A stretch of DNA of 64,000 bases from Chamaelirium japonicum (lineage: Eukaryota > Streptophyta > Magnoliopsida > Liliales > Melanthiaceae). Positions within the stretch are counted from its first letter, which is position 1. Each line of letters starts with the position of its first letter. Shown here in pieces: positions 1 to 11,700 of the stretch. The stretch spans positions 83,208,319 to 83,272,318 of the forward strand of contig OX393549.1 of the NCBI GenBank assembly GCA_947650365.1. The letters run 5' to 3'. Both the position numbers and the translations under genes were made by a program. The notes under the pieces are model-generated. The model ran no database searches and was not told the origin of the DNA. It worked only from the letters and a program-made list of their open reading frames with translations.

Positions 1-315
1 GGGCACCCATTGGCCGCTTAATATACCCATTGTGGACCTCTCCTTGAGATGGATTTTGGGGGGTGAGGGTATCTACATGATATCAAAGTTGGTCCCGTTT
101 CCTGCTCCACCTCTGTCACCCCCACCGATTGTGCCTTGACACACATGCTCCGTGTGAGATGGGGTGTTGAGCTAGTCTATCTCAACACCCCATCTCATCA
201 GATAGTCCACTAGTTTAGTCCGACATCGGTAAGGGGGGCACCCATTGGCCGCTTAATATACCCGCTGTGGACCTCCCCTTACGACCTGGATTTTGAGGTG
301 TGAGGGTATCTGACA
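1..315 (+). mobile_element. TRIM retroelement, 5' LTR cut by the window edge
   Basis: Two direct copies of a ~75-bp block beginning GGGCACCCATTGGCCGCTTA lie at 1-77 and about 238-315. The second belongs to a 151-bp repeat (165-315) that starts TGTTGAG and ends ACA, as an LTR does. Directly after the first copy, TGATATCAAAGT (78-89) resembles the initiator-Met primer-binding site TGGTATCAGAGC. A purine-rich GAGATGGGG just before 165 would be the polypurine tract. The interior is only 87 bp and non-coding. This LTR-PBS-tiny interior-PPT-LTR order is that of TRIM elements. The 5' LTR start lies outside the window. The family name is not recognised. Confidence 0.7.
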
Positions 316-2011
316 ACCGCCTATTTTACCTGAAACCAAACGGCTTATGTGATTTCATCTAGTTGCAAAAATAATCACAGGCTTATATATGTTATTTTCA
401 TAAAAAAATTTACTAGCGTGAAAAAAATGATGTTACTATCGGTACACAATCTATTGCTAATGGAAGCATAAAGGTGAATCCTTACTTTCAGGAATACTAC
501 TTTGTTTTCTCCTAAACTATTATAGAGTTTCCATTTTGATGATGGTGGGGACACCGACCCCATTCGACCGTATGTGACATGCATGCACTCGCAACAGAGG
601 TGACAGCCCATACACATGGGCTATATGGCTTGGACATGAAATTTAGTTATTGGGCCAACCTCTACCAAGCCCATTTCATTATCGATTTATTTAGTAATTT
701 ATTAATGTATTTTTGAATTATTAAATGGGCTAAAATTCACCATTATATAGCCTAACTAATAACAGACCTTCTAGTGGTTAGGGTTTAATGAGGACTCTAT
801 TTATATGATTTGTATTTGTTGTTTCTTATTATGTTATGAATGAAACAAAACAAGCGCTTGCTCTAGGGTTTTGAGAATCCATTGAGGGGAGAGAAATTGG
901 GCTTCGGCTGAATCTCCATTACTATGTTTGCGATCATCACCATCATCTTCATCATTTTCACGTTCAACAACGACAAAGACAAGATCATCATCACCATCAT
1001 CAACCAACCCCCTATCTCTCTCTGCCTTGATCTCTCATCCTTGTTCCTAGTCCCTTAACCTCATGCACATCGACCGGCCACCCCAGCTGCCAGCCACAAA
1101 CCATCGACCGCCTTCGTCGGTCGAGCCATGTTCGATGATTCGCGTCTTTGGAGGCTTCTTGGCTTCACGTCACACTATAATTGTTCAACCACCAGGACCG
1201 TCTTCCAAGGCCTCTGACAACATCTGCATCTCTGGTTTTGATCTTTCAATGAGCCTTTAAGTCTAGTATTTGATAATCATCTCTGAAAACCGTAGATCTC
1301 AATTCACTTGATATTATCATTGTTGGCTTGAATAGATCCATCACCTTACATGAACCTGCAAATTTTCCTCTGCTTGTTATTGAGCCGGTATATTGGTTGA
1401 AAGCCTTTAAAGGCCATTCAACTCCGTCTTGGTTAATCAGATTGCCTCGAGCCCTGGGAGTTTTTCAACTCCCAAGCGACTGTCATCTCTTCAGTATTCA
1501 AAAGGGATTATCCTCACGGCCTGCTCTCGTCTTGGCTTTCCATAATTGTTTACCCCTAATTTTCTGAATATTGTTGATACTAGTCACAAGAACCTAAATT
1601 TATTTATTGTTAATTCAAAATAACTTGCTTAATTCCTTACATCATAATAGGATATACAATTGCAGTAGTGTCCTACATCAGAGGGAATCTTAGAAATTAT
1701 TGCCTCCTCTCTCATCGGATCAAAAAGTAAAAAACACAATTCATTCAGTTCTTATAGATGTCAGTGTCACTGACTGTTCTATCCAAATGAATACATTTGG
1801 AAATGTGGTTATTGTTTGTACCATCTCAAGGAGTTTCCTTAGGCATGTGAAACTCTACTTCCGCATTTGAATAGCCTTTATTGATGAACCCTAGAGATGT
1901 GACATGCATGGGCACGTTTGTATGGATTTCTTGGAGAACCCGAATGCATTCAAAGAAAGGTGGGTTTGAAAACCCATGTAAGACTATGTTTATGTTATCG
2001 TGCAAGCATGT
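316..2011. other. unassigned intergenic stretch
   Basis: No supported gene. The stretch is AT-rich with a CATCAT/ATCATC-rich simple-sequence patch at about 940-1000. The short plus-strand reading frames at 1063-1260 and 1328-1567 resemble no family I recognise. The 780-1050 part looks like a transcribed leader or an old LTR remnant (CT-rich, 'ctctagggttttgag'), but I cannot place it in an element. Confidence 0.4.
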
Positions 2012-2261
2012 ATAATAGGCTCTAAGGCACGGACACGGCCCATGGGGTCCCGTACCCGCGGACACGTGTCGGACACAAACACGCACCGGACAAGTGTCGG
2101 ACACGCATGTGCCGTGTCCCACGTAACCTCAGGCACTTGACACGGGTCGGACACGGGCGGACACCTGAGGGGAAGAGGAGGAGAGAAGGAGAGGAGAGAA
2201 AAAGAGAAAAACATGCTGATCAAACGCATCGCCACCGCCGTTGACACTGGCACACCACACA

Positions 2262-2264
<3 letters not shown>

Positions 2265-2345
<81 letters not shown>
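2265..2345. repeat. (CT)40 microsatellite
   Basis: About 80 bp of uninterrupted CT dinucleotides inside the left end of hAT-like copy A. Long RE- or LS-repeat reading frames over it are artefacts of the dinucleotide run. The corresponding place in copy B has only a short GA run (about 9429-9442). Confidence 0.95.
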
Positions 2346-2347
<2 letters not shown>

Positions 2348-2414
2348 AAAGTTTGAAAGGCTGAAACCCAAACCAAACCCTAACCCGATCCCCCCTTTCT
2401 CTCCTCTCTCGATG

Positions 2415-2938
2415 AGTCGGTCATAGTTGTCAAGGCATCAAGGCGAGGCTAGGCGCCCGTAGGGAGCCTAAGAGCCTAGGCATGGCCTTATGTGCATAGG
2501 CATTCTCCAGGCACGGGTATATATGTATAGTCTATACTTGCAGGTATATGTGTAATAGGAAGCAATATAACATCTTAATAACATGAAATTGAACATATTA
2601 TAGTCAAATGCATGCAACATAATGACACATACATAATATAAACAAGTAAACAAAAGGAACAAATAGAATATAAACACTTGCTAACATAAAATTGAGCTTA
2701 TTCTAATCAAATGCATGCAACACAATAAACACATAGTATAAACAAGTATACAACAACAAATGAACAAAGAAGATAGGGGCGGGTTGGGTTTTACTTTAAA
2801 AAAAAGATAAAAATCATTGCCTAAAACTAGCCTAGGCGCGCCTAGGCTGCCGCTTAGTGAGGTGCACCTGGGCGCACTGGGGCCTAACTGTCTCCGGGCG
2901 CCTAGTGCGCCTAGGCCCGCGCCTTGACAACAATAGAG
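2415..2938. mobile_element. MITE nested in copy A (TTGTCAAGGC ends)
   Basis: Inverted ends containing TTGTCAAGGC (2427-2436 and, reversed, 2921-2930), followed inwards by GGCTAGGCGCCC-type GC-rich blocks on both sides. Copy B lacks this block: there the flanks join as CTCTCG-GTGTTATATAA. Copy B is therefore an empty site, and TCGATG (2409-2414 and 2939-2944) is the probable target duplication. The AT-rich middle codes for nothing recognisable. Confidence 0.65.
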
Positions 2939-3114
2939 TCGATGTTATATAATAAAGGTAAATTATACTTTGCCCCCCAGAATTTAGCTCAAAAACACTT
3001 AGCTCCCCTATAGTTGTTTTTTTTGTTACAAATTGCACCCTAAAGTTTGAAATGTTAGCACAATATCCCCCCTTTTGTCAACTACTTCATTTCCTGTAGT
3101 TTCTTAATTACAGG

Positions 3115-4950
3115 CAAGGTTCGAAATCTCATTTCGGTGGAAATTTCGACCTTCTGGATATGGAAATATTTCGTGGAAATATTTCGACAGTGTGGAAATA
3201 TTGCAATTTTGTAGAAATGGTGGAAATATTGATTTTTTGATGAAATTTTTTAGTGAAACTCCGGGTAGTCATAAACCAAGTATGGATACACACTTTGGAA
3301 CACTCAAATAATATGTGTACCCTATCTAGGGGTGTAGAGCTTCACATAACATATATTCAATTTATTAAGTCTGTGAGTCTTGTGCAATCTTATTTAGTTC
3401 GGTTTTTATATATATTTTTCAAATGTTTTTTAATCTTTTTTTTTTATAAAAATATTTTTGAAATAAAGATTAGTTGATTGTTAAAATAATGTTTCAAACG
3501 ATTTTGAAAGCGGACTTAAAACAAGAAAGTTATGCAAATTTGAAAATGTGCAAAAATTATGCTGAAATGTGAAACACTGTTTTTTTACTAAGTCTGAAAA
3601 AAAGAATTTTTATGTAGAAAAGTTTTTATACATTCAAAATTTCCTAAGACGGACCATGGTTTTCTAGATGTACTCGTACTTCTACATCTTGTGGAATTTT
3701 TTGAGCTAAAAAGGAGTTGATTTAATCACTTTTCTCACCATGTAGATTTTATAAAAATCCATAAAAACTGTTTTCTTCTACTAAAATTGAAAGTTTACTT
3801 TTTGATTCCTTTGTTTTTTGATTTTTTTGATATTTTTATTGAAATCAAATGGGGGGCTATTTTCTTATTTACATATAATAACTTAAAGTAAATAGAGAAA
3901 TTAAAAATTAAGTAAAACGACATTTACTTAAATGTTATTATATGTAACCAGGCCCCCAGTCCCCTTTTATAACCAGTCAGTCGCAGAATTTCGGATAAAT
4001 TTCGTGAAATTTTTCAAAATTTTCACGAAATTTCGACCAAGGTTCGAAATTTCCATTTCGATCAATATTTCGACCCCTCTGGATATGGAAATATTTCGTG
4101 GAAATATTTCGACAGTGTGGAAATATTGTGATTTTATAGAAATGGTGGAAATATTGATTTTTTAATGGAATTTTTCAGTGAATCTCTGCATAGTCATGAA
4201 CCAAGTATATATACACAATTTGGAACACTCAGATAATAATTATACCCAATCTACAGGTGTAGAGCATTACAAAGCATGTATTCTACATTTGAGTCTGTGA
4301 GTCTTGTTTGGTCCTGTTTTGATCTATGTTTTTAAAATAGCTTTCAATCTTTTTTGTGGATAAAAATATTTCCAAAATAAAGATTAGTTGATTGTTAAAA
4401 TAATGCTTCAAACGATTTTGAAAACGGACTTAAAGCAAGAAAGTTGTGCAAGTTTGAAATCGTGCAAAAATTATGCTGAAATGCAAAACACTGTTTTTTT
4501 TACTAAGTCTGAAAAATGAGGTTTTATAAAGAAAAGTTTTTATACATTCAAAATTTTCTTTGACGGACCATGGTTTTCTAGATGTACTTGTAATTCTACA
4601 TCTTGTGGAATTTTTTAAGCTAAAAATGAGTTGATTTAACCACTTTTCTCAACATACAAAGTTTATGAAAAACCGAAAAAACTATTTTCTCCTACTAAAA
4701 CTGAAAACCTACTTTTTGATTCACTTGGTTTTTGATTTTTTTGATATTTTTATTAAAATCAAATGGGGGGTATTTGCTTATTTACATATAATAACTTAAA
4801 GTAAATGGAGAAAATAAAAATTAAGTAAGACGATATTTACTTAAGCTGCTGAGAACGAAACCCCCAGTCCCCTTTTATAACCAGTCAGTCCCAACATTTC
4901 GGTGCCAAAATCCCGAAATTTCTCGAAATTTCCCGAAATTTCTCGAAATT
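3115..4950. repeat. ~0.9-kb tandem duplication in copy A, followed by CGAAATTTC short repeats
   Basis: The block starting CAAGGTTCGAAAT at 3115 recurs at 4038 and stays colinear to the TTTTATAACCAGTCAG motif (about 3965 and 4873). The spacing is ~910-923 bp with many scattered differences, so the duplication is old. A third, shorter relative lies in copy B from about 8951. From about 4912 to 4980 the sequence breaks into 19-20-bp units around CGAAATTTC, and CGCGATATTTCG palindromes continue to about 5320. Non-coding. The TTTCG-rich sequence also resembles the intron MITE at 11333-12022. Confidence 0.75.
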
Positions 4951-5539
4951 TCCCGAAATTTCTCGAAATTTCTACGAAATATCGCGATATTTCGTGCCGA
5001 CAAATATATCGTGCGAAATATCGCGATATTATCGTGATTCCTATTTCGTTCGATATCACAATAGGCATTTCGTGCCCAGGTTTGAGAAAACCGAGATATT
5101 TCGCGATATTTTCGGGAAATATCGCGAGATTTTGTAACTTGATTTCGACAAAATCTCGCGATATTTCGTGGAGATGGAAATAGTTCGTGGAAATATGGCG
5201 ATATTTCGCGAAATTGCTCGATATTTTGACATTTTCAGTTATGCTCGAGATTGCAGGTGGTATTTCGTATCGGGTTTTCATTTTTCCGATATATTTCGCG
5301 AAATATATCGATTTTTTGTTCCTTGATTACAGGGGGGTTAGGTGTTTTTGAGCTAAACTTCAGGGGGGCAAAGTGTAATTTACCGCTTATAACGGAAAAA
5401 ATACTGAAAATTAGAAAATAAATATATTAGAAAAAAATTCTTGTGTCCTCGCCATGTCCGTGTCCTACTTTTTTGAGATTTGTCATGTCGCCGTGTCCGT
5501 ATCGAGTCGTGTCCGTATCCGTGCTTCCTTGATAATAGG

Positions 5540-7394
5540 TATGGGTGCGGATCGGTGGTGCAAGGCTTTATAGAGTTATGGGTAATGGGCATTCTCTACT
5601 CCTTTGTTTTTTTGAGTGAGTTTGTGTGTGAGAGTGGCAATACTTTTGTACTCTATCTCTGCCACTTCACCATTATCCTTGAGTGAATAGTGAATATCAC
5701 CTTCATATCCATGCATAGATGTAGGCAATCCTGTTAAACCACATAAATTCTTGCTACCTGTGGTGATCGAGTTATTATACTTTTTTTTTTTACTTGTTTG
5801 CATTTGCACATGATGCCAATCTGAGGCCTCCATGCCTAACATAAAGTGATAAAATAATAACTAAGATCGAGATCTTATTCCGTTTTCTTCCACTTCCATG
5901 TCGTTCTGCTTCCTATCCTCAAGCTGTTTTTGCTCTCTTCCATGAGTAAGTCTAAAAAATCAAAAGGGCAGGTATTAAATCTCTTAAGATTTGGGTTGAT
6001 CTGAGTTTCTCAAAAAGGATATCTATGATCACCAAAATTCAGTTCCCACAGACCCACATATGAATTGTGTGACTTGTGTCATGTTCTACAAGCCAATTTT
6101 TTTCTAAAATAGTCAGACACAATGAAGATGCTTTCAAGTTTTATTTTCAAACACTGATTTATTCACGTCGCTGAGTCGCATTAGAGAGTAATTCCCACAT
6201 TCATAATAGTTTAGAGCTTAAAATTTGGAATCAACTGTCTGCATAAGGGATAAAATTATACCTTAGTTATAGGATTGTGTAGTAAAGTAGATGGATGCGT
6301 GTAATCCAATTGAATTACTATCTCATTGAGACCATAATCTGCAGAAACTTGCATAGCCTGCAGTTGAACAACACAAAAATACTTGGATAGGCTTTATAGC
6401 CACAATAAGTTTCTGTAGCCAACAGTAGGCATGTGTAGCCAGAATTTGATCGGTCAAATGTTAATGTGGCACGCTTAAGTAGATCACATAAATCAGCAGT
6501 ATCCTAGCCCTTAGAGTTGTGTTGCTTGATTTAAATTTAGGAGAATCTGAAGGTGGAAGAGCAAAAGGAGTTACTTTTATTGGAGGTGATTTAGTATGCT
6601 AAGTTCAAATTTAGACCAGTAAATTATGATTGTAGTTTGCAGTTTTTCCATTTAAATCACTATCGAACAAAAACAGGTAAAGAAAACCAAACTTTCTCGA
6701 TAGAAAAAAATGATTTTAGAAACAATCATCAAGGGAAAGATTCTAGAGAACCACATAAACCAAACTCTTCAGAATTATCTATAAGCACTAAGCAGATAGA
6801 GCACACTAAAAGATAAAAACCTAAAAGTACAAGCAAAATAAACAAGATATGAGAAAATATGAATGATTTTCTTGAACTACTGATCATAAAATGAATGGTG
6901 ATACCATCAAGGGCCTCACCAGTCACAACATCGACACACATAAAGAAGCAGCATATAATTTCAATTACTAATGAAATGTAAACATGGATTTAGATACAAG
7001 GAAGATACAAACACAGATTAAGGGGGAACCCACAAGATAAACATTACAACAAATAATGACAAATGAGAGAAATTTATTTCACAAAAAAAACATAATTTCT
7101 TTAAATTTGTGGTTGTCACTGTGGATACATATACAACCACTAATATCTAAATTATAGGTAACCAAAGTACTCACCACATAAACAACCGTTTAGAATTACC
7201 CATTTAAACACTTTGATTCTCGGTCACATTGAGTCCAACCTAAAGAATGACAATTGTTTTATTCTACTGAAATTACTATCTAATTTGTCATAATTGATAC
7301 CAGAAAGTGAGTCAGCAAATATATTTGGCAAAAGGAAAGTAAATGATTGTATTGTGGTGCATCCACAAACATGCTCGTTTAAATCAGAACTTAC
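5540..7394. other. region downstream of the last recognised BOR exon; possible LTR fragment
   Basis: No further boron-transporter exon is recognisable here on the minus strand, although the family would require about 280 more codons. Around 5560-5790 the plus strand resembles a Copia LTR 3' end or leader ('...ctccttgagtgaatagtgaatatc...' then 'gttaaaccacataaattc'), with low confidence. A minus-strand segment at 6249-6356 is bounded by consensus-like AG/GT splice signals and is open for 35 codons, but its peptide does not match the transporter. The rest is AT-rich with no clear features. Confidence 0.4.
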
Positions 7395-8736
7395 ACTATG
7401 CCCTTGGTCCATTTGTATGAAAACCTCTTGCATTTTACCAAATATTTCCGTGGTGCTAGCGTTCAGCTTTATGCAATCCTTCGCACTCTGAACCATCTTC
7501 TTGCGAATTAACTGCCAAAGCAAACAAATAATTTAGAAACTAAACAACTCGTTGTGGTAGTATCATTGCTATTTTACAACCCGATGCACCTGTCTTTTGA
7601 GAACAGCAAGGCTCTTGGTGTGCATAGGGGATTGTGGGAGAACCCCATTTGAAGGGGGAATTCCAAGCAACCCACAAACTAGAACCTGAAATTGTAATAT
7701 ATAATCATAACGATCTAGGTGAATATTGATATCAAAAGACTAGTATAACCAAAAGGAAACATAAGTCACATACCATGAACCCAAGAACAAATATGTCATA
7801 ATGATAAGCAGATGGATTTTTTAGATTGAATTCTTTTTGTTGCGCCATCTGCGAAGCAACACTGTGGTCAAAAAAGTAAAGGCCTGCAACCATCACAGCA
7901 GGTATAATGGCAGCGAATATGTATAATGGGGGAACCGACAACAGGTCCTGCAATATTTTTAAGCAAACAATTCAGTACCTAAAAGTTGTAAGATTGAAGA
8001 GCATAAGTTTCGACTAGAAAATCAAAAGTATCCATGTTTTACAAAAACAATTAAGTATTAAAAAGAGAATATGTATAAATGAAAAATGAAGGTGCAGCAA
8101 ACATAAGCAATTTATCTTTCCACATCTAATCATATGAAATACAAACCAATATCATCATTAGGTAATTCATTTCATCTGGGAAGGGACATTTAACGGATGC
8201 ACATTGGCCTAAGAAGCATGGATACGGGTACGATACGATACGGGTACGATACGATACGGGTACGGTGATACGTCAAATCTCAAAAAAGTAGGATATGGGT
8301 ACGGCTAAGGATACGGCAATAAATTATTATTATTTAAATATAAATATTAAAAAAAATACTAAATTATTAATTTATTATCCAATAAGGTAAGCATTAACAT
8401 GGCCAAAGCCTTTGATCATAGTGCATTCCATGGCCAATTCACCAAGGAGATATAAAAGAACTATTAATTGATAGAATGCATCATAAAGAATATATTCAAT
8501 ACAAAAGAAGCATGGGTTGTTGCATATTCAATATAAACGAACTATTAATTGTTGTAATTTATCACAGTTTTTTGGAAGAAAAAAAATTCATAATTGGCTC
8601 AATATTTTATCACTGTTTTTTGATCGATCTTATTGCATACCTGCAGATCCAGGCGGCGGGTTCAAGGGGCTGCAAATGGGGCTGAGACGGGGAGATAGCG
8701 AGAGATATGGGGCTATGAGGGAGAGAGAGAGAGACA

Positions 8737-8773
<37 letters not shown>

Positions 8774-11700
8774 GCGACGGATGGCTATAGTTGGGCGTCG
8801 GACGGCAAACAGCTGCAGTCGGGCGAACGACAGGTTGTGAGGGAGAGAGACGGGCTGACGACTGCTGTAGGGCTGTGAGGGAGAGAGACGGGCTGACGAC
8901 GGACAGCTGACAGCGAACGGCTGCTGAGAACCAGGCCACAAGCTCCCTTTTATAACAAGTCAGTCCCACAATTTCGGATATATTTCGAGAAAATTTTCGA
9001 AATTTTCGCGATATTTCTACAAAATCTATCGATATTTCGTGGAGATAGAAATCTTTCATGGAAATATCGCGATATTTCGTGAAACCGCTCAATATTTTGA
9101 CATTTCCAGTTCTGCTCGAGACTGCAGGTGGGATTTTTTATCGGGTTTTCATTTTTCCGATATATTTCGTGAAATATATCGATTTTTTGTACCTTTTACA
9201 AAACTAGTGGAAATGAAGTAGTTGACAAAAGGGAGGGTATTGTGCTAACATTTCAAACTTTCGGGTGCAATTTGTAACAAAAAAAACTTCAGGGGAGTTA
9301 AGTGTTTTTTAGCTAAATTCTGGGGGCAAAGTATAATTTACCCTTATTATATAACACCGAGAGAGGAGAGAAGGGGGCGCGGGGGAGGGGGATCGGGTTA
9401 GGGTTTGATTGGGTTTCAGGTTTTTGGTGAGAGAGAGAGAGAGGCTTGTGCGGTGAGCCAACGTCGACGGCGATGGCGTTTGACCGGCATGTTTTTCTTT
9501 TTCGTTTTCTTTTTCTCTCCTCTCATTCTCTCCTCCTCCTCCTCTTCCTCTCCCGTGTCCGCCGGTGTCTAGCGCCAAGGTCACGTGAACGTACGTGTCC
9601 GTGTCCGACACGTGTCCGTGTCCGACACGGATACGGGACCCCATGGGACGTGTCCATGCTTTAGAGATGGCCGCACAATAAAAAATCACAAAACAGGGAT
9701 GTCCGATCGTACAATTGCACGTTGTAGCACAATCGTTTGTGCGATCAAATATGCAATCAGCTAAGTCTGAGTTGTGTGATCACACATGATCAATAATATT
9801 TGTAACTAACCATTATTATTTATAAAGTTAAATCTTGATTCTTTTTTTTAAGGGCCAACTCTTGAATCCTTTGATCATCAAGAATATACCTCAAGAGAAG
9901 TCTCTAGTCTCAACGGACTTTCAATATCATTAATGATTCAGTTAAGAATTACTTCCTCTGACTTATCTACACGATTACCGGTAAGGCAGTAAGCCTATGG
10001 AATTTCATAGAATGTCTTTCTTATTTATGTGTCTTATCATACTGTCGGATGAATCTAATACCGGTAATCAGGTCAACTGTCAGTCTGATTTTGATACCTC
10101 ATACACTACTTTTGTGCTAGAAGATTAGATCTTTTCATCTCTAAATCCATGTGATGTTGAACCAAATTTATTTTTCTAAAGAGAAGTTTAGCTTCTAAAG
10201 AAGTTCAGACCTAAATTTACCTTCCTTAGATTGACCAAATTCCTGATTTAAATGAGAAACAAGAAACCTGATAAGTTCAGCAAGCATACCTTTGCAACAG
10301 TCCAATGGTGTAATGATTTAGACTCCCAAGGAAGTGGACTGAAGAGTCTCCTTGGAACTCCAGAAGGAACTTTGCTTGGGACTGCATATGACATTGCTGT
10401 CCACACCAAGACCATCAAGGGAACGCCATAGTCGGCAACAAAACCTCTAATCCACCCTGCATCCATAAAAAAAGACTCAAATTTGTATACATATATCAAA
10501 TGGTACGCTGGTAGAATGGTAGGTTTGCAGCAGACCTGTGCCATATCGCCACGCCCTTGCTCTTCTGCTCTTTAATGCAGTATACAAGAGGCCAATAGCG
10601 AATATGATCCCAAGCAACCCATTTGTATAAAGCCACTGGAACTGGTACAACGGTAGGCTTGCATCTTCACCCTTAGGTATGCTAAATTCACTAACTACTC
10701 CCTGAGTTGAAAATTTTCACTGTGAAATTCTACTGTTATGATATAATATAATGCATAGCGATCCCTGACTAAAAGACCAGGTCTGATAGAAAATCCACAC
10801 CTTAATAGCTTCTTGAATGAAGAGAACCGTGATTAACATCCCAAAAAGTTCTCCACAAACCCTGGTGAATCTACTAATAACAGCTGAAGCATTAACCATT
10901 GCAAGGATAAAAAGCATACAAGCAGTCCAAATACAAACCCTGCAAAAGATCAAACTCTGCAAATCAGACTCGGAATAAGAAAGAGGCAAAACCATCTCGT
11001 GTTGGCTAAGTATTACCATCCACTCCAAGCCAAAAAGTGATGCCCTCCAAGATCAGCTCGTCCTTTGGCAAAATTGTATAGGTAAGTATACATTATCACA
11101 GTGGGCTCAGCAACTCCGACAATCAACATGGGCTGCCCACCAAATATTGAATGTATGATTCCACAGATAGCAGTCGAGGCTAAAGTTTCCACTGTACTCA
11201 GCAATCCATCTACAACATATAAAATCAGACTCTTGACATCATTGTAAAGGATTAGGGACTTTGGAAGTTAAAATACTCAGCAGGTTGATCTACATGATCG
11301 AATTACGGTTTTAACAAATACAGCCATACTAAAGGTTCAAAATTTCAATTTCAACTAGTATTTTGATAATGTAGAATATGAAAATATTTTGTGGAAATAT
11401 TTTGACAGTGTGGAAATATTGCAATTTTATAGAACTGAGAAAAACATTAGTTAAATGATGGATTTTTTTATGATACTCTGTAGAATCATAAATCAAGCAT
11501 AGATACATACTTTGGAACACTTAAATCACATTTCTACACTATCCAAGGGTAAGGAGCTCCATATAGCATGCATTTCTATGCATGTTGTGCAGATACATAA
11601 CAATCAAAATTTTACAACATATCCAAATTAAAGTGATTTCATCAACATTAATATCTAATATTCTGTTTTTTAAACCCTCCAAAATTTTTGTAAGATTGAT

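Larger units (their letters stand above)
2020..5531. mobile_element. hAT-like TIR transposon, copy A (non-autonomous)
   Basis: The left end CTCTAAGGCACGGACACGG pairs with the right end, which reads CAAGGAAGCACGGATACGG on the other strand. ATAATAGG occurs immediately outside both ends (2012-2019 and 5532-5539), an 8-bp target duplication. An 8-bp duplication is typical of hAT elements; superfamily assignment is inference because no transposase is present. The ~400-bp left end (CG- and CT-rich, with ACACGTGTCGGACAC motifs) and the right end are found inverted in copy B (8209-9666). The interior carries a nested MITE, a second inverted pair (about 2949-3010 with 5335-5390, starting GGTAAATTAYACTTTG) and a large tandem duplication. 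Confidence 0.65.

Noticed and set aside
1826-2426. RERERE- and SLSLSL-type frames
   Set aside because: Translations of the (CT)n microsatellite and adjacent TIR sequence.
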